DNA of 64,000 nt from Zhihengliuella salsuginis (GTDB lineage: Bacteria > Actinomycetota > Actinomycetes > Actinomycetales > Micrococcaceae), in the NCBI RefSeq assembly GCF_014651715.1, contig NZ_BMXK01000006.1, positions 62,001 through 126,000 of the forward strand, read 5' to 3'. The notes under the pieces were generated by a model that saw only the letters and a program-made list of their open reading frames with translations, did no database searches and was not told the origin of the DNA. Below, piece after piece: positions 42,778 through 50,542 of this stretch. The position numbers were made by a program, and so were the translations under genes. Numbering within the stretch: the first letter of the stretch is position 1; every line of letters starts with the position of its first letter.

Positions 42778-43761
42778 TTAGTGCGGCGGCATGGGGGTGG
42801 GTCCCGTACTGCCGCGGGCGATGATGCGATGGGGGAGCACCTGGTTTCGGGGGCCTTGCCCGAGGAGCAGCCGCACTGCGCTCTCCCCCATCGGGACCAG
42901 AGGCTGGGCCACCGTACTCAGCGGGGGGTGCACGTGCCGGGAGGTGGGGGTGTCGTCGAAGCCGAGGACAGATAGGTCTTCGGGGACGCGCAGGCCACGG
43001 CGTTGCGCCTCGTTGACCGCGGCCGCCCCCATCTCGTCGCTAAGTGCGAAGATGGCGGTCAGCTCGGGGTCGCGCTGCCACAGCCGTTGGAGTGCTGGGA
43101 TCGCACTCTCATACAGGGAGTTGCCTCGTTCTTCGAGCGGTTTTGCCCCCACCGCCCGCATGGCACGACGGTATCCGCGTTCGCGGGGTGCGTTGACCAG
43201 GACCGAGGATTCGTCACCGGCGAGGAGCCCGATCCTCCGGTGCCCGGAGCGCAGCAGCGACATGGTGCCTTCATAAGCCGCCAACTCGTCATCGATGGCC
43301 ACACTGGGGAGCTCATTGCCCTTACGGATGGCCACGGACACAAGTGGGACACGGGAACCTACTGCGCGCCTCATCTCTGGCGTGATGGCCGTGGAGATCA
43401 GGACGACGCCGGCGGGCCGATAGGCACGCAGGGTCCGCAGGTACTCGACGGCGAGCTCGGCTCCGGAGCCCGTGCGGCCGAGCATCACTGCGTGCCCGTG
43501 CGCCCGTGCTTCGCTCTCGACTCCGCTCATGATTTGCGATGCAAGGGCATCGGAAACGGCCGGCGCGAGAACCCCCAATAGCGCGCTATGCGAGGTCTTA
43601 AGTCCGCGAGCCAATGAATCTGGCTCGTATCCGAGTTCGTCGATTGCCTGCAGCACACGCTGCCGGGTGAGCTCAGAGAAGCCGGGGACTCCGTTGACCA
43701 CGCGGGAAACGGTAGCCGCGGAGACGCCGACGCGTTGGGCTACTTCGCGAATCGTTGTCAT
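42778..43761 (-). CDS. LacI-family repressor of the sugar operon
   Basis: The 327-residue regulator has the classical N-terminal helix-turn-helix (TIREVAQRVGVSAATVSRVV) and a ligand-binding core (SHALLGVLAPAVSDALASQI onward). The frame is open ten codons further, but the ATG at 43761 fits the family's usual start. It is transcribed in the same direction as the binding-protein gene, and two LacI-type palindromes lie just upstream, so it most likely represses itself and the sugar operon until sugar is present. Confidence 0.9.
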   Translation of the reverse strand: MTTIREVAQRVGVSAATVSRVVNGVPGFSELTRQRVLQAIDELGYEPDSLARGLKTSHSALLGVLAPAVSDALASQIMSGVESEARAHGHAVMLGRTGSGAELAVEYLRTLRAYRPAGVVLISTAITPEMRRAVGSRVPLVSVAIRKGNELPSVAIDDELAAYEGTMSLLRSGHRRIGLLAGDESSVLVNAPRERGYRRAMRAVGAKPLEERGNSLYESAIPALQRLWQRDPELTAIFALSDEMGAAAVNEAQRRGLRVPEDLSVLGFDDTPTSRHVHPPLSTVAQPLVPMGESAVRLLLGQGPRNQVLPHRIIARGSTGPTPMPPH

Positions 43762-43789
43762 GTGTGGCACCTCCTGCTCTGCTTGCGTC

Positions 43790-43805
43790 ACGTAATCGTT
43801 TACGT
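43790..43805. promoter_or_regulatory. LacI-family operator candidate 1
   Basis: ACGTAATCGTTTACGT is a near-palindrome with the central CG of LacI-type operators (related to GTAAACGTTTAC). It lies about 30 bp upstream of the repressor start. Confidence 0.6.
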
Positions 43806-43835
43806 ATCGAGGCTAGAAGTGGTGATGTAAGCCAC

Positions 43836-43848
43836 GCAAACGTTTACT
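43836..43848. promoter_or_regulatory. LacI-family operator candidate 2
   Basis: GCAAACGTTTACT contains the AAACGTTT core of LacI-type operators, about 45 bp from candidate 1. Confidence 0.6.
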
Positions 43849-43882
43849 AAACACGGCTGCTCCGGGCGAGGGGCGGGGGAAT

Positions 43883-44686
43883 TTCTGGACGCTGTTCGAA
43901 TGGTCCGGCATCGGCCCGGCGGGCGAACTCGCGGAGGCGGGCGTCGACGTCGTGCTCGATTCGCCGCAGGTCGGCAAGAACCTGCACGACCACCTGCTCG
44001 CGCCCGTGATCGGGGCGACCACGCGGGACATCCCGCTGCCGCCGGCCGGCACGTCGGTGTCGCAGACGCACCTCTTCGCGAAGTCGACCCCGGAGAAGAC
44101 TGTGCCGGACACGCAGCCGATCTTCTTCGCCGTCCCCATGTACTCGCCGGGCATGGAGCCCGTGGACGGGCCGGCGTTCACGCTGCACTCCGGCATCGTC
44201 TCGCCGAAGAGCCGCGGAGAGATCCGCCTCACCGGGCCGGGGCTGGACGACGCCGTGAGCATCGACCTCGGCGCGCTCAGCGAGGCCGAGGACCTGGACT
44301 CGTTCCTGTTCTCCCTCAAGCAGTGCCGCGACATCATGGCCCAGCCCGCGCTCGCCGACGGGTGGGGCACCCGCGAGGTGTACCCGGGGCCGGACGTGCA
44401 GACGGACGACGAGCTGGTCGACTACATCCGCAACAACGCGGTCACCTACCACCACCAGGTGGGCACGTGCCGGATGGGCTCGGACGACGACGCCGTGGTG
44501 GACCCGCGCCTGAACCTCAAGGGGGTTGCGTCGCTGAGCGTGATCGACGCGTCCATCATGCCGACGATCACGACCGGCAACACGAACGCGCCGTCGATCC
44601 TCATCGGGGAGAAAGGCGCTGGGTTCCTGCTCGAGGAGCTGGGGCTGAGTGCGGACGCCGGGGCCGAGCAGGTGGCGACCGCGTAG
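43883..44686 (+). pseudogene. 5'-truncated GMC oxidoreductase (choline dehydrogenase-like)
   Basis: The frame is open without a start and encodes about 270 residues of the C-terminal half of a glucose-methanol-choline oxidoreductase: SGIGPAGELAEAGVDVV, VGKNLHDHLLAPVI, then the conserved active-site region YHHQVGTCRMGSDDDAVVD and FAD-contact TITTGNTNAPSI. The whole FAD-binding N-terminal half is missing, and the junction is with the LacI promoter region. So the gene was cut when the sugar operon arrived. Its relatives include choline dehydrogenase, which fits the nearby choline sulfatase. A short form could not bind FAD. Confidence 0.85.
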
Positions 44687-44700
44687 CCGCGCGGTCCGTG

Positions 44701-44800
44701 CGAGTCGTCGCTGGGCGTTCGCCTGCTTGCGCGAGTCGTCGCTGACGGTCGAGAATCCCGGAAATCAGCGCAGTGAGCGACGACCCGCAGTGCGGCGACC
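44701..44800. repeat. CGAGTCGTCGC repeats, cluster 2
   Basis: CGAGTCGTCGC occurs at 44701 and 44732 (31-bp spacing), as in the cluster at 35706. The second copy and its tail (AATCCCGGAAATCAGCGCAG, then TGAGCGACGA) resemble the end of cluster 1. The gap 44687-45006 holds only this repeat, a gene fragment at 44817 and the PadR promoter. Confidence 0.7.
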
Positions 44801-44816
44801 GCAGTGGGCGACGGCT

Positions 44817-44908
44817 GGCGCAGCGGCGTCGTACTTCCCCGTGGCGACGTGCTTCAGAATCGACTCGATGACGTGCGCGTTGTAGCTGACGCCGAGCTGG
44901 ATCGGGAC
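44817..44908 (-). pseudogene. Duplicated C-terminal scrap of an LLM oxidoreductase gene
   Basis: The complement reads VPIQLGVSYNAHVIESILKH and a few further residues, nearly the same as VPNQLGVDYNAHVIESILTH at the end of the complete gene at 47387-48415. At DNA level about 60 bp are almost identical. It has no start and no core domain, so it is a non-functional copy left by a duplication or rearrangement. Confidence 0.8.
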
Positions 44909-44971
44909 TGGAGATCATGCTCCACAGCAGCGACGCCTGCACGTGCTGCGTCCGCCCGCCGGCCGACTATG

Positions 44972-45003
44972 TAGACAGGCATACTAGTTAGCGGTACTGT
45001 CTA
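44972..45003. promoter_or_regulatory. PadR-type operator candidate
   Basis: TAGACAG and CTGTCTA form an inverted repeat with an 18-bp spacer ending three bases before the padR ATG. This fits autorepression by a PadR dimer. Confidence 0.55.
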
Positions 45004-45006
45004 GTC

Positions 45007-45381
45007 ATGCCGGAAAACGAACAGCCTTGGCCCAGCGAGTGGATGCGCGGCGTGCTCGGCGCGTGCGTGCTCCGCACGCTGTCCGACGGGCCGATCTACG
45101 GGTACTCGATCGCGCAGCGTCTGGCCGAGGCGGGTCTCGGAACAGTGAAGGGCGGCACGCTTTATCCGCTGCTGACGCGGCTCGAAAAGGCCGGCTGGGT
45201 GACCGCCGAGTGGCGTGCCGGCGACGGCGGCCCGGGACGGAAGTACTACCTCCTGACCGATGAGGGCGTCGCCGAGCTTGCGTCCCTCTCACTGCAGTGG
45301 GCCCGGTTCGCCGACCTCACCCGAGACTTCATGGCCGCCGACGGGCGCCGATCCGCAACGACTTCAGAGGAGGAGTCATGA
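45007..45381 (+). CDS. PadR-family transcriptional regulator
   Basis: The 124-residue protein has the PadR winged helix: ACVLRTLSDGPIYGYSIAQRL then LGTVKGGTLYPLLTRLEKAG, with a short C-terminal dimer helix. Its stop overlaps the start of the membrane protein gene by four bases (ATGA). PadR proteins often control such neighbours and respond to small hydrophobic compounds. An inverted repeat covers the start region. Confidence 0.9.
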   Translation: MPENEQPWPSEWMRGVLGACVLRTLSDGPIYGYSIAQRLAEAGLGTVKGGTLYPLLTRLEKAGWVTAEWRAGDGGPGRKYYLLTDEGVAELASLSLQWARFADLTRDFMAADGRRSATTSEEES

Positions 45382-46163
45382 GACTTCCGACCAAGATCAG
45401 CAACCGCCCGCGTTCGGCCTCGCTGGAGGAGCAGTTCGCTCCGAACGTGGACAGGAAGTGGGCTGGGGACCTGCTCCTCGAGATGCGGATGCAGGGGGTC
45501 GACGGTGCACGCATCGGCAGTGTGCTCGCGGAGGTCGACTCTCACTGCGCTGAGAGCGGCGAATCCGCCCAGAGCGCCTTCGGCGATCCGGCCGTCTACG
45601 CGGCGAGCCTCGACCTGCCATCAAATACCCACATGACGCGCGACATGTTGCGTGCCGTCTTCCCGGTCATGGTTCAACTGGTGGGCATGCTCCTGATCCT
45701 CTGGAGTTTTACCGACTGGCGCCGTGGTGAACCGTTCGAACTCACGGCCGGCAGCGTGCTCCTGGCCGCGGTTCTGGTCGGCGAGATCGCTCTGCTGGCG
45801 CTCTGCGCGCAGCGCGTTGTGCGGTTCGTCGTGAAGCGTCCCGTATGGTCGGTGGTCGTCTTCATGGTGCACACCGGGATTCTCGCTGTGCCCGCAGTGC
45901 TGTGGACTACTTCCGTGGCCGAGTTTCAGCCGATGTGGGGTCTCGGCGTTGGAACTGCCGCGATGGCAGCCGGAATCGGGTGGGAGTTCATCGCCCGCGC
46001 CGGCACGCAGACGCCGGACGATCCCATCGAGTCCCCGTTCGACGACGGTGGATCCAGCCGTGAACCCGGGGGCCGGGGGAAGGCCCTCAAAGTCCTTCTC
46101 ACATTCCAGACTCCGATCGTCACCGCCCTGTTCCTGGTCATCACGTGGTGGTTCACCCGCTGA
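45378..46163 (+). CDS. Membrane protein coupled to PadR
   Basis: The start at 45378 is fixed by the ATGA overlap and the GAGGAGG site before it. The 261-residue protein has an N-terminal soluble helical region (residues 1-85), similar to the HAAS/DUF1700-type domain found with PadR regulators, and about four to five membrane helices. PadR with such a protein is a common two-gene unit of unclear function, perhaps sensing envelope state. Confidence 0.8.
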   Translation: MRLPTKISNRPRSASLEEQFAPNVDRKWAGDLLLEMRMQGVDGARIGSVLAEVDSHCAESGESAQSAFGDPAVYAASLDLPSNTHMTRDMLRAVFPVMVQLVGMLLILWSFTDWRRGEPFELTAGSVLLAAVLVGEIALLALCAQRVVRFVVKRPVWSVVVFMVHTGILAVPAVLWTTSVAEFQPMWGLGVGTAAMAAGIGWEFIARAGTQTPDDPIESPFDDGGSSREPGGRGKALKVLLTFQTPIVTALFLVITWWFTR

Positions 46164-46261
46164 AAACGGCGCCAGTTGGTGTCCGGCTGCGCGGCACGAA
46201 GCCGGGTAAGCCGTGCCGGTTCGCCGTAAGCACCATGGACTTTGCACTGGGAGATGCTGTC

Positions 46262-46575
46262 AGCGTGAGTGAAGGCCTCGTACCTCGCCTTACGCGGGTG
46301 GCAGCAGCTGGTTGGTGACCCAGCGGTCGACTTGGCGCTGCGAGCGCAGGCGGATCACGCGGGGGGCGTGGTCGTGAAGAACGGAAGGTCCAGCCAGACC
46401 ATGTGGTCCGCCCGTTCGGCCAGTAGCGGCCGTGGAACAGCGCGTCGATTTCGGTGTGTGCTGCGCCGAGCACCTGAGCGATTCGGGTGGCGAGCGCCGT
46501 CTTGCCCGCGCCGGAAACGCCCGCGACGACGATGCGCCGCGGCCTCAGCGGGAGGGGATCATCGGCGCTCAGCAC
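46262..46575 (-). pseudogene. Decayed P-loop kinase-like gene
   Basis: The N-terminus reads as an adenylate-kinase-like ATPase: RRIVVAGVSGAGKTALATRI with Walker A GVSGAGKT, then EIDALFHGRYWPN. After this the frame breaks: the expected sequence (ADHMVWLDLPFFTTTP) continues in another frame after an apparent deletion of about 30 codons. The rest of the frame is nonsense. The product would be inactive. Confidence 0.75.
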
Positions 46576-46637
46576 CTGCCCGACGCTACCCGTCCCGCCT
46601 TGCGTGAGGGGAGTTACTCATAAGTGAGGGCGCGAGT

Positions 46638-46662
46638 TTATGCGTAACTGAGTTACTCATAA
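46638..46662. promoter_or_regulatory. 25-bp palindrome with a second half nearby
   Basis: TTATGCGTAACT-G-AGTTACTCATAA is a palindrome with one mismatch. A further copy of GAGTTACTCATAA lies at 46611. They are upstream of the decayed P-loop gene and look like an operator for a regulator now lost or elsewhere. Confidence 0.6.
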
Positions 46663-46751
46663 TGCGAATCGCTGACGAGGGTGTTCGGTGCTCTCCTCGC
46701 CGCTGGGCCACGGAGAACTACCTCTTCGGTGCGGGGATGGCGTGAAGGCGT

Positions 46752-47042
46752 CTACAGGTGACGGGTCGGATCCATCTTCTGGTGGAGGACTCGGATGACA
46801 TCGATGTGATCGACCTGCTCCAAGAAGAAGATGAGATGGCTGCCTATTGCGTATCGCAGATAACCCGCGCGTATCTCGTCTGCGGGGCGGGCGAGAGAGG
46901 GTTCCACTGCGATCCGTTCCAAGGCAGTTTGCAGGTCGCGGATGTAAGTCTCGGCCTGGCGGGCATCCCATTGTTCTTCGGTGTAGTCCCAAATTTTTGA
47001 CAGGTCTGCTTGTGCCGCTGGAGAAAGTCGGTAGCGCGTCAC
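46752..47042 (-). CDS. parE: ParE/RelE-type toxin
   Basis: The 96-residue protein has the ParE fold: YRLSPAAQADLSKIWDYTEE, then RYAIGSHLIFFLEQVDHIDV and IRVLHQKMDPTRH at the end. ParE proteins poison DNA gyrase, and the sequence resembles that branch. Its start overlaps the ParD stop by four bases. Confidence 0.9.
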   Translation of the reverse strand: MTRYRLSPAAQADLSKIWDYTEEQWDARQAETYIRDLQTALERIAVEPSLARPADEIRAGYLRYAIGSHLIFFLEQVDHIDVIRVLHQKMDPTRHL

Positions 47043-47272
47043 GACTTCTTGGACGCGATGAAAGCGTCGAAGTTGAACTCCTCGGGATCGCCGCTCTGTT
47101 CGCCAGCGACGAGTGCAGATCGCAGAGCGGCCATCTGCGTCTCCTGGTCTTCGAGGAGACGGAGGCCAGCGCGAACTACCTCACTCGCCGACCGGAATCG
47201 TCCCGAGGCGACCTCGTGCGTGAGGAAATCCGTGAAGTGTTCATCGAGGCTGATGGAGGTGTTGGATGCCAT
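47039..47272 (-). CDS. parD: ParD-type antitoxin
   Basis: The 77-residue protein has the ParD pattern: a ribbon-helix-helix start (NTSISLDEHFTDFLTHEVAS) then GRFRSASEVVRAGLRLLEDQ and a toxin-binding tail. The ATG at 47272 fits the family; the open frame runs 17 codons further. A perfect 15-bp palindrome lies 10 bp upstream. Confidence 0.9.
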   Translation of the reverse strand: MASNTSISLDEHFTDFLTHEVASGRFRSASEVVRAGLRLLEDQETQMAALRSALVAGEQSGDPEEFNFDAFIASKKS

Positions 47273-47281
47273 GAAGCGATA

Positions 47282-47296
47282 ATACCAATTATTGGT
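47282..47296. promoter_or_regulatory. ParD operator candidate
   Basis: TACCAAT-T-ATTGGTA is a perfect palindrome directly upstream of parD. It would be bound by the ParD dimer to autorepress the operon. Confidence 0.7.
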
Positions 47297-47386
47297 AAAG
47301 AGGTGTATGGGTGCGGCCGCCACGCACCCCGGGCGTAGAGCCCGCGGCAGGTGCGCGGCGGCGTCGTCGTACTACCGCGTGGCGCG

Positions 47387-48415
47387 TCAGCGCCAGCCGA
47401 GCTGCGGCGCGACGTGCGTCAGGATCGACTCGATGACGTGCGCGTTGTAGTCGACGCCGAGCTGGTTCGGGACCGTGAGCAGGAGGGTGTCGGCCGCGGC
47501 GATGGCTTCGTCCTCCGCCAGCTTGGCCGCGAGCTCGTCCGGGGCGCCCGCGTAGGAGCGGCCGAAGACGGCGCGCGTCTTCTCGTCGATGTTGCCGACC
47601 TGGTCGGAGCTGTAGCGGTCGCGGCCGAAGTACTGCCAGTCGCGCTCGTCCGTGAGGGCGAAGATGCTGCGGCTGACCGAGACGCGCGGCTCGCGCGCGT
47701 GGCCCGCCTCCTTCCACGCCTGCCGGTAGACCTCGATCTGCTCGGCCTGCTGGACGTGGAACGGCTTGCCGTTCTCGTCGTCCTTCAGCGTGGAGGACTG
47801 CAGGTTCATGCCCAGCTTCGCGGCCCACTTGGCGGTCGCCGTGGAGCCGGAGCCCCACCAGAGCCGCTCCCGCAGACCGGCCGAATGCGGCTCGACGCGG
47901 AGCAGGCCGGGCGGGTTCGGGAACATCGGGCGCGGGTTCGGTTCCGCGAAGCCCTCGCCGGTCAGGACCTCGAGCAGGCGCTCCGTGTGGGCGCGGCCCA
48001 TGTCGGCATCCGACTGGCCCTCGGCCGGTTCGAAGCCGAAGTGGCGCCAGCCGTCGATGACCTGCTCGGGTGAGCCGCGGCTGAGGCCGAGCTGCAGGCG
48101 GCCGCCCGAGATAAGGTCCGCGGCGCCCGCGTCCTCCGCCATGTAGAGCGGGTTCTCGTAGCGCATGTCGATCACGCCGGTGCCGATCTCGATCCTGCTG
48201 GTCTTCGCGCCGATCGCGGAGAGCAGCGGGAACGGAGAGGCGTACTGCTGGGCGAAGTGGTGGACGCGGAAGTACGCGCCGTCCGCACCGAGCTCCTCGG
48301 CGGCGACCGCGAGGTCGATCGCCTGCAGGAGCGCGTCGGAGGCGCTGCGCGTCGCGGAGTGGGGCGAGTCGGTCCAGTGACCGAAGGACAGGAAGCCGAT
48401 GTTTTTCACGCTCAC
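47387..48415 (-). CDS. LLM-class flavin-dependent oxidoreductase
   Basis: The 342-residue enzyme is of the luciferase-like monooxygenase class, with an FMN-binding barrel: NIGFLSFGHWTDS at the start, DGAYFRVHHFA, then SRIEIGTGVIDMRYENPLYM and ISGGRLQLGLSRGSPEQVID. It would oxidise an organic substrate with reduced FMN. The GTG start at 48415 opens the domain; the frame runs to 49228 only as a shadow. A scrap of a second copy of its end lies at 44817. Confidence 0.88.
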   Translation of the reverse strand: MSVKNIGFLSFGHWTDSPHSATRSASDALLQAIDLAVAAEELGADGAYFRVHHFAQQYASPFPLLSAIGAKTSRIEIGTGVIDMRYENPLYMAEDAGAADLISGGRLQLGLSRGSPEQVIDGWRHFGFEPAEGQSDADMGRAHTERLLEVLTGEGFAEPNPRPMFPNPPGLLRVEPHSAGLRERLWWGSGSTATAKWAAKLGMNLQSSTLKDDENGKPFHVQQAEQIEVYRQAWKEAGHAREPRVSVSRSIFALTDERDWQYFGRDRYSSDQVGNIDEKTRAVFGRSYAGAPDELAAKLAEDEAIAAADTLLLTVPNQLGVDYNAHVIESILTHVAPQLGWR

Positions 48416-48518
48416 GTCAACCACCCCGGATGCCCTGATATTCCGGACCTGGCGACGCCGAAGGCGTCCTGCTTCGCCACGGTTTGGGACGGCCCGCGAA
48501 AAAACTTCGCGATTCCTC

Positions 48519-48545
48519 CAATCCGATATCGCCCCCGCTCCGAAT
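48519..48545 (+). promoter_or_regulatory. SigK-type promoter
   Basis: CAATCC and CCGAAT are separated by 15 bases, close to the mycobacterial SigK promoter (CCATCC and CCGAAT with similar spacing). It is 54 bp upstream of the DUF4383 start, so SigK encoded nearby probably drives the DUF4383 and fasciclin genes. Confidence 0.6.
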
Positions 48546-48598
48546 TGTTCATGTGACCGCACAACGGCGGTGACGACACATCGACAAAGGAGCACACG

Positions 48599-49054
48599 AT
48601 GAACAGTTCCGCAGCTCAGGTGACACGGCGGTCCGCAGTTGCTCTCGCAGCACGCACCGTCGGTGTGGTCTTCCTGCTGGTGGGCGTTCTGGGATTCGTT
48701 CCCGGCATCACGAGCAATATCGGCGACCTCTCGTTCGCCTCCCACCACTCCGAGGCCATGCTTCTGGGCCTCTTCCAGGTCTCCGTGCTCCACAACGTGG
48801 TGCACCTGCTCTTCGGCGTACTGGGCATCGCTGCCGGCCGGAGCGGCAAGGGGGCCATCCGCTTCCTCGTGTGGGGCGGCGTCGTCTACCTGGTCCTCGG
48901 CGTCTACGGCGTCCTGGTCCCGCACGGCAGCCCCGCCAACTTCGTTCCGGTCAACGGCGCCGACAACGTCCTGCACTTCGGACTCGGCATCGGCATGATC
49001 GCCCTCGGACTCATCCTCGGGCGCCGGAACAACCTCCACGCCGCCACGGCCTGA
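48599..49054 (+). CDS. DUF4383 membrane protein
   Basis: The 151-residue protein has four transmembrane helices and the DUF4383 signature ([50 protein letters not shown]). The His residues in the helices are conserved. Its function is unknown. A SigK-type promoter precedes it and a perfect hairpin follows, before the fasciclin gene. Confidence 0.88.
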   Translation: MNSSAAQVTRRSAVALAARTVGVVFLLVGVLGFVPGITSNIGDLSFASHHSEAMLLGLFQVSVLHNVVHLLFGVLGIAAGRSGKGAIRFLVWGGVVYLVLGVYGVLVPHGSPANFVPVNGADNVLHFGLGIGMIALGLILGRRNNLHAATA

Positions 49055-49065
49055 GGTCCCACACG

Positions 49066-49096
49066 CGGGCGCCGTCCGCAGCACGGACGGCGCCCG
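49066..49096 (+). terminator. Hairpin between DUF4383 and fasciclin genes
   Basis: CGGGCGCCGTCCG and CGGACGGCGCCCG form a 13-bp perfect stem with a five-base loop. No T-run follows, so partial termination is likely. Confidence 0.65.
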
Positions 49097-49145
49097 TCGA
49101 GAAACTCCAACCAGCCAACGCTCGACACACATCAAGGAGAACATC

Positions 49146-49820
49146 ATGAAAACGAACCGGATTCTTCCCATCTTCGGCGTCCTCGCCACCGCCACCTTCG
49201 CCCTCGCCGCCTGTTCCGGCGGCGGCACCTCGGAAGAGGCGCCCGAGTCCAGCCCGATGGAGTCGCCGATGAGTTCGTCGGCCCCGGCCTCGGAAGAGGC
49301 CGAGATGATGGACCCGGCCGCGAACCTCGTCGGCCCGGGCTGCGCGGCCTACGCCGAGCAGGTCCCCGAGGGCGACGGATCGGTCGCGGGCATGGCCCAG
49401 GACCCGGTCGCCGTCGCGGCCTCGAACAACCCGCTGCTGACGACGCTGACCGCGGCCGTCTCCGGCGAGCTGAACCCGGACGTCAACCTCGTGGACACGC
49501 TCAACAGCGATGAGTTCACGGTCTTCGCCCCGGTCGACGACGCCTTCGGCGCCATCCCCGAGGAGGACCTGAACGCCGTCGTCAGCGACGCGGACACCCT
49601 CACCAGTGTCCTGACGTACCACGTGGTGCCCGGACAGATCACGCCTGACGAGATCGCCGGCGAGCAGACCACCGTCCAGGGTGGCACCGTCGAGGTCGCA
49701 GGCGAAGGCGACGAGCTCACGGTCAACGGGGCCAACGTCATCTGCGGCGGCGTCCAGACCGCCAACGCCACCGTGTACCTCGTGGACGAGGTCCTGATGC
49801 CGGCGGCGGACGAGAAGTAG
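49146..49820 (+). CDS. Fasciclin-domain lipoprotein (MPT70/MPT83-like)
   Basis: The 224-residue product has a signal peptide and lipobox (LAACSGG, Cys at about residue 22), a low-complexity Ser/Glu linker, then a fasciclin (FAS1) domain of about 130 residues with [23 protein letters not shown] and LTYHVVPGQ. This matches mycobacterial MPT70/MPT83, which SigK controls. It is exported and lipid-anchored, and may act in adhesion or cell-surface structure. A hairpin follows. Confidence 0.88.
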   Translation: MKTNRILPIFGVLATATFALAACSGGGTSEEAPESSPMESPMSSSAPASEEAEMMDPAANLVGPGCAAYAEQVPEGDGSVAGMAQDPVAVAASNNPLLTTLTAAVSGELNPDVNLVDTLNSDEFTVFAPVDDAFGAIPEEDLNAVVSDADTLTSVLTYHVVPGQITPDEIAGEQTTVQGGTVEVAGEGDELTVNGANVICGGVQTANATVYLVDEVLMPAADEK

Positions 49821-49835
49821 GAGCCCGCAGACGGC

Positions 49836-49867
49836 ACGGGTCCCGGAGTTCGCACTCCGGGACCCGT
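49836..49867 (+). terminator. Perfect 13-bp hairpin after the fasciclin gene
   Basis: ACGGGTCCCGGAG and CTCCGGGACCCGT flank a six-base loop, 16 bp after the fasciclin stop. Confidence 0.75.
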
Positions 49868-49963
49868 GGTCTCCGCCCGGATCGAATGTGAACTGGGCGA
49901 CACGGGCGAAAGCGTAGAGGGGGTCGGACCGGCATGAAGGCCTCATATGGAACTATGGGGGTA

Positions 49964-50542
49964 ATGAAACTGCCCGGCACTGCGCGGAACGAATCCGAGC
50001 CCGCGACGTTGAACGATCTTCTCGCCCGAGTTGCCCTCGGCGACGAAGACGCCTTCGAAGCGCTCTACGACGACTCCGCCTCTCTGGTCTTCGGCCTGAT
50101 CAAGCGGGTCGTCCGCGACCCGGATCTCAGCGAGGAAGTTCTCCAAGAAGTCTTCGTCGAGGTCTGGCAGCACGCGACGCGCTACGACGCCGATCGGGGT
50201 TCCGCCCGATCCTGGATCTGCACGGTGGCCCACCGCCGGGCCGTCGACAAGGTCCGTGCGACGGTCTCGAGCACCAAGCGGGACCTCGCCCAGGGCATCA
50301 AGGAGTTCCAGGAGTCCACAGACGACGTCGCAGACATCGCCGTCCTGAGGGCCGACGTCGACCGCGTGCTCAAAGCGCTGGAGACACTCACTGAAATGCA
50401 GCGGGACGCGATCCGGCTGGCCTATTACGGGGGATACACGCACCGGGAGGTGGCGACCCTGCTTCAGGTACCGCTGGGAACCGTGAAAACCCGCATACGC
50501 GACGGAATGATCATACTGAGAGACAGGCTGGGGGTGGCGTAA
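49964..50542 (+). CDS. sigK: ECF sigma factor SigK
   Basis: The 192-residue sigma factor has region 2 (FEALYDDSASLVFGLIKRVV, then SEEVLQEVFVEVWQ) and region 4 (LTEMQRDAIRLAYYGGYTHR, then EVATLLQVPLGTVKTRIRDG). It lacks region 3, as ECF factors do. I chose the ATG at 49964 after GGGGGTA; one at 49934 is also possible. The next gene encodes RskA, starting inside the stop codon (TAATG). The gene order with fasciclin and Moco enzyme resembles the mycobacterial sigK region. Confidence 0.9.
   Translation: MKLPGTARNESEPATLNDLLARVALGDEDAFEALYDDSASLVFGLIKRVVRDPDLSEEVLQEVFVEVWQHATRYDADRGSARSWICTVAHRRAVDKVRATVSSTKRDLAQGIKEFQESTDDVADIAVLRADVDRVLKALETLTEMQRDAIRLAYYGGYTHREVATLLQVPLGTVKTRIRDGMIILRDRLGVA

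Noticed and set aside
46269-46607. A plus-strand gene opposite the P-loop remnant
   Set aside because: Its product has no ordered motif, whereas the minus strand shows a clear Walker A start.
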